This document shows positions 26,323 through 35,788 of a stretch of 64,000 bases of DNA, in pieces. Positions within the stretch are counted from its first letter, which is position 1. Every line of letters starts with the position of its first letter. This stretch comes from Streptomyces mayonensis (GTDB taxonomy: Bacteria; Actinomycetota; Actinomycetes; Streptomycetales; Streptomycetaceae). The DNA lies in NCBI RefSeq assembly GCF_018982965.1, contig NZ_JACBYP010000015.1:1-64000 (forward strand), read 5' to 3'. Made by a program: the position numbers and the translations under genes. The notes under the pieces are model-generated. The model was not told where the DNA came from and made no database searches. It saw nothing but the letters and a program-made list of their open reading frames with translations.

Positions 26323-27024
26323 TCAGCGCACGCTGAGGTTCAGCCCTCCGATGCCCGCCCCCGTCCCGGTCCGCCGCAGGGCGACGGACCCGAAGGGCGT
26401 ACGCAGCCGCAGCCACGCGCCCGACGAGAACAGCTTCGGTGCCTCCTCGCGGGAGCCCGGCGCCCCGGGGGGCCGCAGGAACCCGAGCGACTGGGCCGCA
26501 TGCACGACCCGCACCGGCAGCCCGGTGTCGCCGACGGTCCGGGACCAGATCTCCCGCCCGATCCGGTCCAGCTCGGTCCGCGTCCGTGCCTCGGCGGCCA
26601 GCTCCGCCGTACGCGCACGGAACTCGGCCACCGCGGCGGCGACCAGGGCGCGCAGGGCGTCCGGGGCGGGCAGCCCCTCCTCGGCCCGCCATCCGCCGCG
26701 CGGAGGCAGCACCCCGGCCCACGGCGGTCCGGTCACCGAGGCGGGAACACGGGCGGTGGCCGCCCGCTCGTCCACGCCCTCCAGCAGCTCACCGGCGGAC
26801 ACGGTCACGTCCAGCGCGACGTCGAGCCCGTCCTCGTACGGCTTGGCGAGGCGAACCGCCCGCACGGCCAGCACCTCGAAGGAGGGCGGCCGTCCGAAGA
26901 CGGCGAGGGCGGTACCGGCCGCCTGGAGGCGCACGGCGGCCGAACGGTCGTAGTGGAGCAGCCGGGAGAGGAAGGCCGCGAGATCCGCGGCCTCCCCCTC
27001 GTCGGCGAGGTGGAGCGCCGTCAT
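26323..27024 (-). CDS. Conserved actinobacterial hypothetical protein
   Basis: 233 residues from ATG 27024, which overlaps the thioesterase stop. The longer open frame upstream is antisense and shadow sequence. There is no signal peptide or membrane helix. The protein is rich in Ala, Leu and Arg, with a helical middle (residues 130-165) and a C-terminal beta-rich end (WLRLRTPFGSVALRR). I do not recognise the family. Third gene of the ettA-thioesterase operon, so it may be expressed constitutively with them. Confidence 0.7.
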   Translation of the reverse strand: MTALHLADEGEAADLAAFLSRLLHYDRSAAVRLQAAGTALAVFGRPPSFEVLAVRAVRLAKPYEDGLDVALDVTVSAGELLEGVDERAATARVPASVTGPPWAGVLPPRGGWRAEEGLPAPDALRALVAAAVAEFRARTAELAAEARTRTELDRIGREIWSRTVGDTGLPVRVVHAAQSLGFLRPPGAPGSREEAPKLFSSGAWLRLRTPFGSVALRRTGTGAGIGGLNLSVR

Positions 27025-27467
27025 GCGGCGACGGCCTCCTCCTTGCCGTCCGCCTTGTCCGCGTCGTCTGCGTCGTCCGCGTCGTCCGCGTACTCCTGGA
27101 GGAACTCCCGCTCGTCGGCGGTGATCCGCCGGGGCCGCTGCGCCTCGAAGTCGAACGGCACGATCACCGTCGAGGCGCGGACGTAGACGACGTCCCCGTC
27201 CTTGACCTCGTAGGTGAGGGTGAAGGAGGCGGCCCTGATCTCCGTGACCCACAGCTCGATGTCGACCGGGTGGTGCCGGTGGACGAGCTGCCGCTTGTAG
27301 TCGATCTCATGGCGTGCCACCACGGACCCCTGCTTGAAGTCCTTCTCCGGGCGGAACAGGAAGTCGATACGGGCCTCCTCCAGGTAGCGGAGGAAGACCA
27401 CGTTGTTGACGTGGCCGTACGCGTCCATGTCCGCCCAGCGCAGTGGGCAGCGGTAGATGTGCCGCAA
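27021..27467 (-). CDS. Hot-dog fold acyl-CoA thioesterase (4HBT family)
   Basis: 148 residues with the 4-hydroxybenzoyl-CoA thioesterase motif RWADMDAYGHVNNVVFLRYLEEAR (residues 10-33), including the catalytic Asp. It hydrolyses acyl-CoA thioesters in the cytoplasm; the substrate is unknown. It starts 6 nt after the ettA stop and overlaps the next gene. The C-terminus is an acidic Asp/Ala repeat. Confidence 0.85.
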   Translation of the reverse strand: MRHIYRCPLRWADMDAYGHVNNVVFLRYLEEARIDFLFRPEKDFKQGSVVARHEIDYKRQLVHRHHPVDIELWVTEIRAASFTLTYEVKDGDVVYVRASTVIVPFDFEAQRPRRITADEREFLQEYADDADDADDADKADGKEEAVAA

Positions 27468-27473
27468 GATCAG

Positions 27474-29138
27474 TCAGCCCCGGGTCAGCTTCTTGTAGGT
27501 GGCGCGGTGCGGGCGGGCGGCGTCGGGACCCAGCCGCTCGACCTTGTTCTTCTCGTACGACTCGAAGTTGCCCTCGAACCAGAACCACTTGGACTCGCCC
27601 TCGTAGGCGAGAATGTGCGTGGCGACCCGGTCCAGGAACCACCGGTCGTGGGAGACGACCACGGCACAGCCGGGGAACTCCAGCAGGGCGTTCTCGAGGC
27701 TGGAGAGCGTCTCGACGTCGAGGTCGTTGGTCGGCTCGTCGAGGAGCAGCAGGTTGCCGCCCTGCTTGAGGGTGAGGGCGAGATTCAGCCGGTTGCGCTC
27801 GCCGCCGGAGAGGACACCGGCCGCCTTCTGCTGGTCGGGCCCCTTGAACCCGAAGGCGGAGACGTAGGCGCGGGAAGGCATCTCGACCTGCCCGACATTG
27901 ATGTAGTCCAGCTCGTCGCTGACGACGGCCCACAGCGACTTCTTCGGGTCGATGTTCTCGCGGCTCTGGTCGACGTAGGAGATCTTGACGGTCTCGCCGA
28001 CCTTGATGTCGCCGGAGTCCGGCTCCTCGAGCCCCTGGATCATCTTGAACAGGGTCGTCTTGCCCGCACCGTTGGGGCCGATGACACCGACGATCCCGTT
28101 GCGCGGCAGCGTGAAGGAGAGGTCGTCGATCAGGACCTTCTCCCCGAACGCCTTGCTGAGGTTGCTGACCTCGACGACGACGTTGCCGAGCCGCGGGCCC
28201 GGCGGGATCTGGATCTCCTCGAAGTCCAGCTTCCGCATCTTGTCGGCCTCGGCGGCCATCTCCTCGTACCGCGCGAGGCGGGCCTTGGACTTGGCCTGCC
28301 GTCCCTTGGCGTTGGAACGCACCCACTCCAGCTCGTCCTTGAGCCGCTTCTGCCGCTTGGCGTCCTTCTGGCCCTCGACCTTGAGGCGGGTGGCCTTGGT
28401 CTCCAGGTACTTGGAGTAGTTGCCCTCGTATCCGTGCAGGCGGCCGCGGTCGACCTCGCAGATCCAGCCGGCCACGTTGTCCAGGAAGTACCGGTCGTGG
28501 GTGACGGCCACGACGGTGCCCTCGTACTTGGCGAGGTGCTGCTCCAGCCAGTTGACGGACTCGGCGTCGAGGTGGTTCGTCGGCTCGTCGAGAAGCAGCA
28601 GGTCGGGCGCCTCGAGCAGCAGCTTGCACAGCGCCACACGCCGCTTCTCACCACCGGAGAGGTTCGCGACCGGCCAGTCCCCGGGCGGGCACCCCAGCGC
28701 GTCCATGGCCTGCTCGAGCTGGGCGTCGAGGTCCCAGGCGTTGGCGTGGTCGAGCTCCTCCTGGAGCTTGCCCATCTCCTCGAGGAGCGCGTCCGAGTAG
28801 TCGGTCGCCATCTGCTCGGCGATCTCGTTGAACCGGTCGAGCTTGCCCTTGACCTCGGAGACACCCTCCTGGACGTTCTCCAGGACGGTCTTGTCCTCGT
28901 TCAGCGGGGGCTCCTGGAGCAGGATGCCCACGGTGTAGCCGGGAGACAGGAAGGCGTCCCCGTTCGACGGCTGCTCGAGGCCCGCCATGATCTTCAGAAC
29001 GGTCGACTTGCCGGCCCCGTTCGGACCGACCACACCGATCTTCGCGCCAGGATAGAAGCTCAGGGTGACATCGTCGAGGATCACCTTGTCGCCGTGCGCT
29101 TTGCGCGCCTTGCGCATGGTGTAAATGAACTCAGCCAA
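27474..29138 (-). CDS. ettA: Energy-dependent translational throttle protein EttA (ABC-F)
   Basis: 554-residue ABC-F ATPase with two nucleotide-binding domains and no membrane segment. Walker A motifs GPNGAGKST (about residue 38) and GPNGAGKTT (about 345), signatures LSGGEKRRVAL and LSGGERNRLNL, Walker B LLLLDEPTNHLD and LLLLDEPTNDLD. The inserted arm (residues 95-140) is characteristic of EttA. It binds the ribosomal E site and gates the first elongation cycle according to energy state. First gene of a three-gene minus-strand operon. Confidence 0.93.
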   Translation of the reverse strand: MAEFIYTMRKARKAHGDKVILDDVTLSFYPGAKIGVVGPNGAGKSTVLKIMAGLEQPSNGDAFLSPGYTVGILLQEPPLNEDKTVLENVQEGVSEVKGKLDRFNEIAEQMATDYSDALLEEMGKLQEELDHANAWDLDAQLEQAMDALGCPPGDWPVANLSGGEKRRVALCKLLLEAPDLLLLDEPTNHLDAESVNWLEQHLAKYEGTVVAVTHDRYFLDNVAGWICEVDRGRLHGYEGNYSKYLETKATRLKVEGQKDAKRQKRLKDELEWVRSNAKGRQAKSKARLARYEEMAAEADKMRKLDFEEIQIPPGPRLGNVVVEVSNLSKAFGEKVLIDDLSFTLPRNGIVGVIGPNGAGKTTLFKMIQGLEEPDSGDIKVGETVKISYVDQSRENIDPKKSLWAVVSDELDYINVGQVEMPSRAYVSAFGFKGPDQQKAAGVLSGGERNRLNLALTLKQGGNLLLLDEPTNDLDVETLSSLENALLEFPGCAVVVSHDRWFLDRVATHILAYEGESKWFWFEGNFESYEKNKVERLGPDAARPHRATYKKLTRG

Positions 29139-29268
29139 GAGAAACCGTCCGGCAGCTTGATCAGGCAGGTGGGCAGATACACCCCATCTTGCCGCACCGC
29201 CACCCCTGGGCGGAAACCCGTTTGAGGCGGCGGCTCTGACCTGGGGTTTCTACGAGGTCCTACGCGCC

Positions 29269-30699
29269 CTACTGGCCCTGCCCCTGACCTTGCCCCTGGC
29301 CCTGCTTCTTGCGGAGGAGCAGGAGGACCGCGCCGCCGATGACCACCAGGCCGATGGCCGCGCCGCCTATCAGGGGTGTGGCTCCGGAGCTTCCGGTGTC
29401 GGCGAGGTTGGTGTCCTCGGGGGTCGGGGTGGTGACGGGCGTGGAGGGGGCCGGTTCGGTGAGGGTGTGGGTGGCGTCGGCCAGGGCGGCGGTCTTGGTG
29501 CGGCAGTCGAGGACGCCCGTGAAGCGCTGCTCGAAGCCGGCCGGGCCGCGGATGGAGAAGTCGTAGGCGCGGTCCTCCGGCAGGGGAACCGTCACCGTCC
29601 GGGTCTCGCCCGGCGCGATGGTGTACTCGGTGTCCAGCAGCTCGAACGTGAAGGGCTCGTCGCCCTTGTTGGCCGTGGTGATGTCCAGGCCGCCCTCGGC
29701 GCAGTTCTTCTCCGCGGACAGGGCGGGTATCGCTCCGTCGGCGGCCCAGGTGGCGGTTGCCGTCGCCGAGACCGTGGATTCGCTGGAGCCGGCCAGGATC
29801 TGGGTCTGGCTGCGGCTCTCGGAGGCGAGGGCGCGGCCCACCGGGACGGTGGTCGACGCCTGGACGGTCAGCTCGGTGGTGCCGGCCGCCGCGTCCTCGG
29901 GCACGTCGAAGAAGACCTGGGCACCGTCGGTGACCTCGGTGACCGGTTCGCCCTTCTTGTCGACGACGCGTACTCCGTTGGTGCCGGCATCCACCGGGGG
30001 TGCCACGGTCGCGCCGTCGGCGTTGGTGCGGACCGTGACCGGGCCGAGCCGTTCACCGGGGTGGCCGGAGACGGCCGGCGGGTCGAGGGTGAGGGACGCC
30101 GCCGGCTCCGTGCTGTCGCGTGCGCTCCTCTCCAGGTAGTCCGCGAGCCGCTCGGCCTCGGGGTCGACGGCCTCGACGTCCGCGTGGTCGGAGTAGCGCC
30201 AGATGGCGACCTGAGTGCCGGCCGCCGCGTCCTGCTCGGTGAGACCGCCGCTGACGCCGGCCTTCTTCGCCAGCTCGGCCAGATCGTTGACCTGCGGGTA
30301 GCCGTGCTGCAGGATCCAGCGGACGCGGCCGGCGTCCTTGTTGGTGCCCAGCGAGGTGCCACTCCACGGCGTCTCTTGGTACTTGGCGTCCTTCTGCGTC
30401 GGGTTCTGGATGTCGACGCAGTACGTCTGCAGCGTGCCGCCGCCCTCGACCGACATCTCGAACAGGCCGGCCGACACTTCCTGGTTGAACTCGTCGTCGT
30501 GGACGATCGCGGTGCCGTAGGTCTTGAGGCCGCCCATGGTCGCCGTCGCCCCGCCCTGGCCATGCGCCTCGCCCTTCGCGGCGGCGGGTCCCGCACCGGT
30601 CAGCACGCCGGTGGCGGCCAGCGCGGACACCAGCACCGCGACGGCGACACGTGCCACTCCTCGGCCGGGCAGAGACGACACAACGTGCGAAGAAAACAC
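29269..30699 (-). CDS. Cys-Gln thioester (TQXA) surface protein with LAxTG-type sorting signal
   Basis: About 476 residues. The signal peptide ends near PAAAKG. The thioester domain contains TYCVDI and GTQVAIW, whose Cys and Gln form an internal thioester able to bind host or environmental amines. Ig-like repeats follow. The C-terminus is NLADTGSSG, a hydrophobic helix and RKK, a class E sortase signal. A Gly-Gln dipeptide run ends the protein. I chose GTG 30699 because AGGG lies 7 nt upstream; GTG 30702 is also possible. Longer starts would add a non-signal-like leader. Covalently wall-anchored adhesin-like protein. Confidence 0.85.
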   Translation of the reverse strand: MFSSHVVSSLPGRGVARVAVAVLVSALAATGVLTGAGPAAAKGEAHGQGGATATMGGLKTYGTAIVHDDEFNQEVSAGLFEMSVEGGGTLQTYCVDIQNPTQKDAKYQETPWSGTSLGTNKDAGRVRWILQHGYPQVNDLAELAKKAGVSGGLTEQDAAAGTQVAIWRYSDHADVEAVDPEAERLADYLERSARDSTEPAASLTLDPPAVSGHPGERLGPVTVRTNADGATVAPPVDAGTNGVRVVDKKGEPVTEVTDGAQVFFDVPEDAAAGTTELTVQASTTVPVGRALASESRSQTQILAGSSESTVSATATATWAADGAIPALSAEKNCAEGGLDITTANKGDEPFTFELLDTEYTIAPGETRTVTVPLPEDRAYDFSIRGPAGFEQRFTGVLDCRTKTAALADATHTLTEPAPSTPVTTPTPEDTNLADTGSSGATPLIGGAAIGLVVIGGAVLLLLRKKQGQGQGQGQGQ

Positions 30700-31029
30700 C
30701 ACATCACCCTTCGAGCAGGACCCGTTGGAACGGGGGGACGGTCCCACCGGCAGAAGCAGCAGCCCCACAGGGCTCGTTCGGCATCCTAAGGACCTGATGG
30801 ACCGCGACCGCCGACGATGCCGGTTCGCACAGTGATCCGAATCGGAATCGTTATCGCCGAACGGGCAGGTGAGCCGGGCTTATCGACAAATCCACCCGGG
30901 TTCGTCCGGGCGCATTCGCCGATAAGCCGTGATTCGCCCAGTTCCCGGCAACCCGCCCGAGCCAGTTCCCGGTCAGTGCCCGAGCCAGTGTCCCGTCAGT
31001 GCCGGAGCCAGTGCCCGTTCAGCGCCCGG
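30700..31029. other. Intergenic region between ssbB and the thioester protein gene
   Basis: No gene seen. It should hold the promoter of the surface-protein gene. Notable are an inverted pair GGCTTATCG (30877-30885) / CGATAAGCC (30920-30928) and the 23-nt tandem repeats listed separately near the ssbB end. Confidence 0.6.
30956..31024. repeat. Three imperfect 23-nt tandem repeats downstream of ssbB
   Basis: Units 30956-30978, 30979-31001 and 31002-31024 share CCCGAGCCAGT...GTCAGTG with a few substitutions. They lie directly after the ssbB stop (31030). Confidence 0.8.
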
Positions 31030-31515
31030 TCAGACCGCCGCCGGCTCCGGCAGGGGTTCGGGGGCCGGGGCGGCCGGGGCGGCGGACACGGCTTCCGGCT
31101 CACCGGCCGGCGTCTCCCAGTTGGGCTCCGGTTGCGGTGGTGAGACCGAGTTCTCCGCCCGGCCGGTGCGCCGGAACGCCGCCGTGCCGCGCGAGAGATC
31201 GTGGCCGATCGCCACCGCGTCGATGTCCGCCGAGGCCCAGTTCTGCCCCTCGCGCACGTCCGTGCGCACCTTCAGCCTGCCCTGCACGACGACGGGGTCG
31301 CCCACCGCCAGTGACGCCGAGGCGTTGCCGGCGAGCTGCCGGTTGGCCCACACCGTGAAGAAGTTGGTGTGGCCGTCCGTCCAGGTGCTCTTCTCCCGGT
31401 CCCAGTAGCGCGAGGTGACGGCCAGTCGGAAGCGCGCCGACGGCCCGTTCGCCAGGTTCCGGAACACCGGTGACGTCGCCACGTTGCCCACGGCGCAGAT
31501 CATCGTGTCATTCAT
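31030..31515 (-). CDS. ssbB: Single-stranded DNA-binding protein, SsbB-type paralogue
   Basis: 161 residues with an OB fold (VGNVATSPVF, RFRLAVTSRYWD, FFTVWANRQLAGN, VVVQGRLKV). The C-terminus is Pro/Ala-rich and ends in PEPAAV, lacking the acidic DDxPF tip that recruits replication partners in the essential SSB. This fits Streptomyces SsbB, a non-essential paralogue reported to affect chromosome segregation during sporulation. The neighbouring dynA/dynB genes act in sporulation septation. Confidence 0.85.
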   Translation of the reverse strand: MNDTMICAVGNVATSPVFRNLANGPSARFRLAVTSRYWDREKSTWTDGHTNFFTVWANRQLAGNASASLAVGDPVVVQGRLKVRTDVREGQNWASADIDAVAIGHDLSRGTAAFRRTGRAENSVSPPQPEPNWETPAGEPEAVSAAPAAPAPEPLPEPAAV

Positions 31516-31690
31516 CGCGAGTCCTCCCTCCCGTACGGGCCCCTCCCGTACGGCTGCCGTGGCGACCGCGTCCGTCGCGATCGCCGTGAGGTCAGACTCC
31601 TCCGTTCCGGCCGAACCCGCTGGGGGCTGTGGACCGGCCTCGCGGCTGTGGACAACTCCGTCACCCTTGCGGGTGATTGCCGTGCCGCGC

Positions 31691-34177
31691 CTACCTTGCC
31701 GCGGCGCCCGTCCCCGCCCCCACCCCGGTGACCCGCCCGTACTGTTCCCGCACTTCGCGGTACCTCAGCAGTTCCGCCGCCAGCGGATCCAGCACCCTGG
31801 CCCGGCCGCACCCGGCGGCCGCCTCCCGCAACAGGCGTTCCGCCTCGTGACCGTAGCGGCGGGCCGGGCCGCGGGCCGCCATGCGGCAGCTCCACTCGAT
31901 GAGCGGGCCACCGACGATCCCGGCCAGCATCATCAACACCGGCACACCCAGGTTCGGCGGCATGAAGCCCACGATCTGGCCCAGCAGCCACAGACCGCCC
32001 AGCACCTGGAGCAGGGTCATCGACGCCTGGGCCAGTACGGCCACCGGCCACCAGCCCGGACGAGGCGGCCGGCCCGGCGGCAGTCCCGTGCGCGCCGCCA
32101 GCTCGTCGAGCGCCTCCGGCAGCCCGTGGGCGCCTCGCACGGCCGCCTCGCGCATCGCCAGTGCCCAGGGCGCCGGCAGTCCGGCGGACGCGCGGTCGGA
32201 CACCGTGCGCACCGCGTGCTCGACGCGCTGCCGCGCGGTGGCCTCCTCGTCCGCCTGGGCGCGCAGCGAGAGCCGCCCCGTGGCCGGTTCGCGGCGGTCG
32301 TGGTACCAGCGCCACAGCCGCAGCCACGGCGTGCCGCAGGCCCGGTTGGCATTGCGCAGCCAGGCGCGTTCGGCCGCCTCACCCGCCGCGGTGGCGCCCA
32401 CCGCGTCCGCGAGCCGGTCCGCGAACTCCTCGCGTGCCTCCTCGCTCAGCCCGGTACGCCGCCCGGTGACGTACACGGGCCGCAGGCGCCGGGCGGCCGC
32501 GTCCACGTCGGCCGCGATACGCCGGGCCGGTGCCTGCCGCTCGGCGACGAACTGGCCGAGGCTCTCGCGCAGTTCGCCGATGCCGTCCCCGGTGAGGGCG
32601 GACAGGGCGAGCACCGTCGCGCCGGGTTCGCCGTACTCCCCCAGCGCGATGCCGTCCTCGTCGAGCAGGCGCCGCAGGTCGTCGAGGACCTGGTCGGCGG
32701 CTTCGCCGGGCAGCCGGTCGACCTGGTTGAGCACGACGAAGGTGACCTCCGCGTGGCCCGCCATCGGCCGCAGATAGCGCTCGTGGATCAGGGCGTCGGC
32801 GTACTTCTCGGGGTCGACGACCCAGATGACGGCGTCGACGAGGCCCAGGATGCGGTCCACCTGTTCGCGGTGCTGCACGGCCGCCGAGTCGTGGTCGGGC
32901 AGGTCGATCAGGACGAGGCCGCGCAGCGGCGACTCGGAGTCGGGGTGCTGGAGCGGGCGGCGGCGCAGTCTGCCGGGGATGCCGAGCCGGTCCAGGAGGC
33001 TGGCCGCGCCGTCGCTCCAACTGCACGCGATGGGCGCGGCGGTGGTGGGCCTGCGCACGCCCGTCTCCGAGATCGTCACCCCGGCGAGGGTGTTGAACAG
33101 CTGCGACTTGCCGCTGCCGGTCGCGCCCGCGATGGCGACGACGGTGTGCCGGCCGGAGAGCCTGCGCCGCGCGGCGGCCTCGTCGAGGACCCGGCCCGCC
33201 TCCGCCAGGGTCCCGCCGTCGAGCCGGGCCCTGGAGAGCCCGACCAGCTCGCGCAGCGCGTCCAGCCGCGACCTGAGGTTCCCGTCGTACGCGAGCGGCA
33301 TCAGGGCGGCCGAGGCGGAGGGCGGCCGGCTCGGCAGTACGGCGTACTGCTCCGCCGCGCCGTTCTCGTCCACCCGCCGCGCGATCAGCCCGTCGCCCCA
33401 GGCACCCTCGCCGTCCCCCGGCACTCCGCCGTTCCCCGACACGCCGTTCCCCGGCACGCCGTCGCCCCTCGCGTCGGCCGCGCGGTCGGGGTTCCGGTCA
33501 CCGTCACGGCCACGCTCCCGGCCCGGCTCGCGGTCCAGGTCCCCGCCCGTGTCCCGGGCCGTGCGGCGGGACGCCGCGACGTCCCGCACGCGCGCGTGGA
33601 GACCGCGTGCGCGCTCACCGTCGCGCCAACGGGGACGCGCGCCGTCTCCGTCGCCCCCGCCCGTGTCCCCGCCGACGCCCTCGGCCGGGGCGCCAGGGGC
33701 GGCGGCCTCCCGCTTGCCGCCGCCGGTCGCCTCCGCCGTCCGGCCGTTCCCGGGGTGCTGATGGAGGTGCCTGTCCGTCCGGCCGGGAGCAGGGTGGCCC
33801 GCCGGTTCCGCGCCCGCCGCATCCGCACGGTCGGCCCGGTCCATCCGACCCGTAGAGTCCGTACGGTCCGTCCGACCCATACGGTCCAAACGGTCCATAC
33901 GGCCCATCTGATCCATACGGTCCGTACGGTCCATCTGATCCGCACGGTCACGGTGGACCACGTCGCCCGCCTGCTCCGCCTGCTCCATCTGCTCCACCTG
34001 CTCGGCGCGGTCCGCCTGCTCCGCGCGGTCCGTCCGCTCCACGCGGTCCGTCTGCTCCGCGCGGTCTCCGTCGGATGCGCGGGACACACGGGACGCGCGG
34101 CCCCCCGGTTCCGTCCCGCCCTCCTCCGTCGTGTGGTCGGTGTGCTCGGTGGGGTCCTGGTCAGTGACGGCGGTCAC
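31691..34177 (-). CDS. dynB: Dynamin-like GTPase DynB
   Basis: 828 residues. The first 250 are disordered, with many short Arg/Asp/Met repeats (about residues 50-115). The GTPase domain begins around residue 345 (GATGSGKSQLFNTL), followed by VLIDLPDHDS (G3) and LNQVDRL (G4). Two membrane helices lie near the C-terminus (about 740-795). Start GTG 34177 follows GGAGAGG and lies 3 nt after dynA. In S. venezuelae the two dynamin-like proteins stabilise FtsZ rings at sporulation septa, with DynB bridging to the division machinery. Same topology and operon order here. Confidence 0.85.
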   Translation of the reverse strand: MTAVTDQDPTEHTDHTTEEGGTEPGGRASRVSRASDGDRAEQTDRVERTDRAEQADRAEQVEQMEQAEQAGDVVHRDRADQMDRTDRMDQMGRMDRLDRMGRTDRTDSTGRMDRADRADAAGAEPAGHPAPGRTDRHLHQHPGNGRTAEATGGGKREAAAPGAPAEGVGGDTGGGDGDGARPRWRDGERARGLHARVRDVAASRRTARDTGGDLDREPGRERGRDGDRNPDRAADARGDGVPGNGVSGNGGVPGDGEGAWGDGLIARRVDENGAAEQYAVLPSRPPSASAALMPLAYDGNLRSRLDALRELVGLSRARLDGGTLAEAGRVLDEAAARRRLSGRHTVVAIAGATGSGKSQLFNTLAGVTISETGVRRPTTAAPIACSWSDGAASLLDRLGIPGRLRRRPLQHPDSESPLRGLVLIDLPDHDSAAVQHREQVDRILGLVDAVIWVVDPEKYADALIHERYLRPMAGHAEVTFVVLNQVDRLPGEAADQVLDDLRRLLDEDGIALGEYGEPGATVLALSALTGDGIGELRESLGQFVAERQAPARRIAADVDAAARRLRPVYVTGRRTGLSEEAREEFADRLADAVGATAAGEAAERAWLRNANRACGTPWLRLWRWYHDRREPATGRLSLRAQADEEATARQRVEHAVRTVSDRASAGLPAPWALAMREAAVRGAHGLPEALDELAARTGLPPGRPPRPGWWPVAVLAQASMTLLQVLGGLWLLGQIVGFMPPNLGVPVLMMLAGIVGGPLIEWSCRMAARGPARRYGHEAERLLREAAAGCGRARVLDPLAAELLRYREVREQYGRVTGVGAGTGAAAR

Positions 34178-34180
34178 CGG

Positions 34181-35788
34181 TCACCTCTCCTTCTGCAGTA
34201 CGGACAGCGCGGCGATGAGCTCGGCCTGCGGCTCGGCATGCACCTCAAGGCCGTCGAGCGGCGCCAGCCTGCGCTCGCGCTCGACGTGCACGACCCGGTC
34301 GACGTGTTCGTTCAGCAGCCGCCCGCCCCGGTCGCGCAGCCGCAGCGCGCCGTGGGCCCCGATCCGCTCGGCGAGCCGTTCCCCGGCGACACGCCCGCGC
34401 CGCCCGCCCAGGAGCACGGTGGCGACGAGGCCGGCCACCACGCCGGGGTCGGGCGCCAGGTTCCGGTCCAGCTCGCGCACCTCGTCCTCGGCGTACTCCT
34501 CCAACTCGCGGCGCCAGCGCCGTACGGCCATCCCGATGCGGTGCTCGGCGCTCTCCGGGGTGGGGTCGCGGTGGGCGAGTCCCGTGGCGTCGGCCGCCGG
34601 TTCCTTCCGCCACGCCTCGTCGACGCGTTCGTCGGCGGCGGTGACGGCGCACAGCAGCAGCGAAGTCAGGCTCTCCACCAGCGAGTCGAGGAGTTCCTCC
34701 GGGGTGCAGTCGAGAGGAAAGGCACGCCAGCGCTTGAGCGCGTCCCCGGCGAGCACCGCGCCCGCCTGCAACCGGCCCCGCACGCGCGCGTGCTCGCCGT
34801 CGTACGCCCCGTCGACCGCGGCGGTCAGCCGCAGCGCGGCGGCGTACTGCGCGGCGGTGGCGCCCGCCAGTTCGGGCATCCGGGACCGGAGCGAGTCCAG
34901 GATGCCGTGCGCCGTACGGGCCATGGTGTGGTGCCGGGCATCGAGGTCCTGCGCCCGGTGCACCAGCCAGGCCCGCAGCGGAGCCACGGCACTGGCCGGC
35001 AACAGCCCGCCGCCCCAGGCCGACTCGGGCAGTTCGGGCACGGTGAAGCGGGGTACGTCGCCCAGCCCGGCCTTGGTGAGCAGGGCCGCGTACTGCCGCG
35101 ACACCTCGGACACCACCTGGTGGGGCACCCGGTCGAGCACGGTGACCAGGGTGGCGTCGTACTCCTTGGCGGTGCGCAGCAGGTGCCAGGGCACCGCGTC
35201 GGCGTACCGGGCGGCCGTGGTGACCATCACCCAGATGTCGGCGGCGCAGATCAGCTCGGACGCCAGGACGCGGTTGTCGGCGACGAGGGAGTCGATGTCG
35301 GGTGCGTCCAGGAGGGCCACGCCGGGCGGCAGGGTGTCGGCGGTCTCGACGCGCAGCACGCGCGCGGGGTTCTCGCCTGGCAGCAGCAGGTCGTCGTCGG
35401 GGTCGCGGTGGGGCACCCACACGCGCGTGAGGTCGGGCAGTACCCGCATGCCGCTGAACCAGTGATGGTCCTCCGGATGGCACACCAGCACCGGCGTCCG
35501 GGTGGTGGGCCGCAGCACGCCCGCCTCACTGATGCGGCGTCCCACCAGGGAGTTCACCAGGGTGGACTTCCCGGCACCGGTGGACCCGCCCACTACGGCC
35601 AGCAGGGGAGCCTCCGGCTCCTTCAGGCGTGGCACGAGGTAGTCGTCGAGCTGGGCGAGCAGTTCGTCACGGTTGGCACGCGCGCGTGGAGCCCCCGCCA
35701 GGGGCAGCGGGAAGCGTGCGGCCGCGACACGGTCGCGCAGCGCGGAGAGTGCGTCGAGCAGCTGAGGCCGTACGTCCAAGGTCACCAC
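34181..35788 (-). CDS. dynA: Dynamin-like GTPase DynA
   Basis: About 535 residues. P-loop [15 protein letters not shown] near residue 52, [10 protein letters not shown] as the G3 region and TVLDRVP as a G4-like segment, followed by a helical stalk. A short hydrophobic patch ([14 protein letters not shown]) lies in the C-terminal third. Adjacent GTG codons at 35788 and 35785 are the best starts; ATG 35827 would add a low-GC leader. A TAAAAT hexamer (35805-35810) would place the transcript start only about 10 nt upstream, so the mRNA may be almost leaderless. It partners with DynB in sporulation septation. Confidence 0.83.
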   Translation of the reverse strand: MVTLDVRPQLLDALSALRDRVAAARFPLPLAGAPRARANRDELLAQLDDYLVPRLKEPEAPLLAVVGGSTGAGKSTLVNSLVGRRISEAGVLRPTTRTPVLVCHPEDHHWFSGMRVLPDLTRVWVPHRDPDDDLLLPGENPARVLRVETADTLPPGVALLDAPDIDSLVADNRVLASELICAADIWVMVTTAARYADAVPWHLLRTAKEYDATLVTVLDRVPHQVVSEVSRQYAALLTKAGLGDVPRFTVPELPESAWGGGLLPASAVAPLRAWLVHRAQDLDARHHTMARTAHGILDSLRSRMPELAGATAAQYAAALRLTAAVDGAYDGEHARVRGRLQAGAVLAGDALKRWRAFPLDCTPEELLDSLVESLTSLLLCAVTAADERVDEAWRKEPAADATGLAHRDPTPESAEHRIGMAVRRWRRELEEYAEDEVRELDRNLAPDPGVVAGLVATVLLGGRRGRVAGERLAERIGAHGALRLRDRGGRLLNEHVDRVVHVERERRLAPLDGLEVHAEPQAELIAALSVLQKER

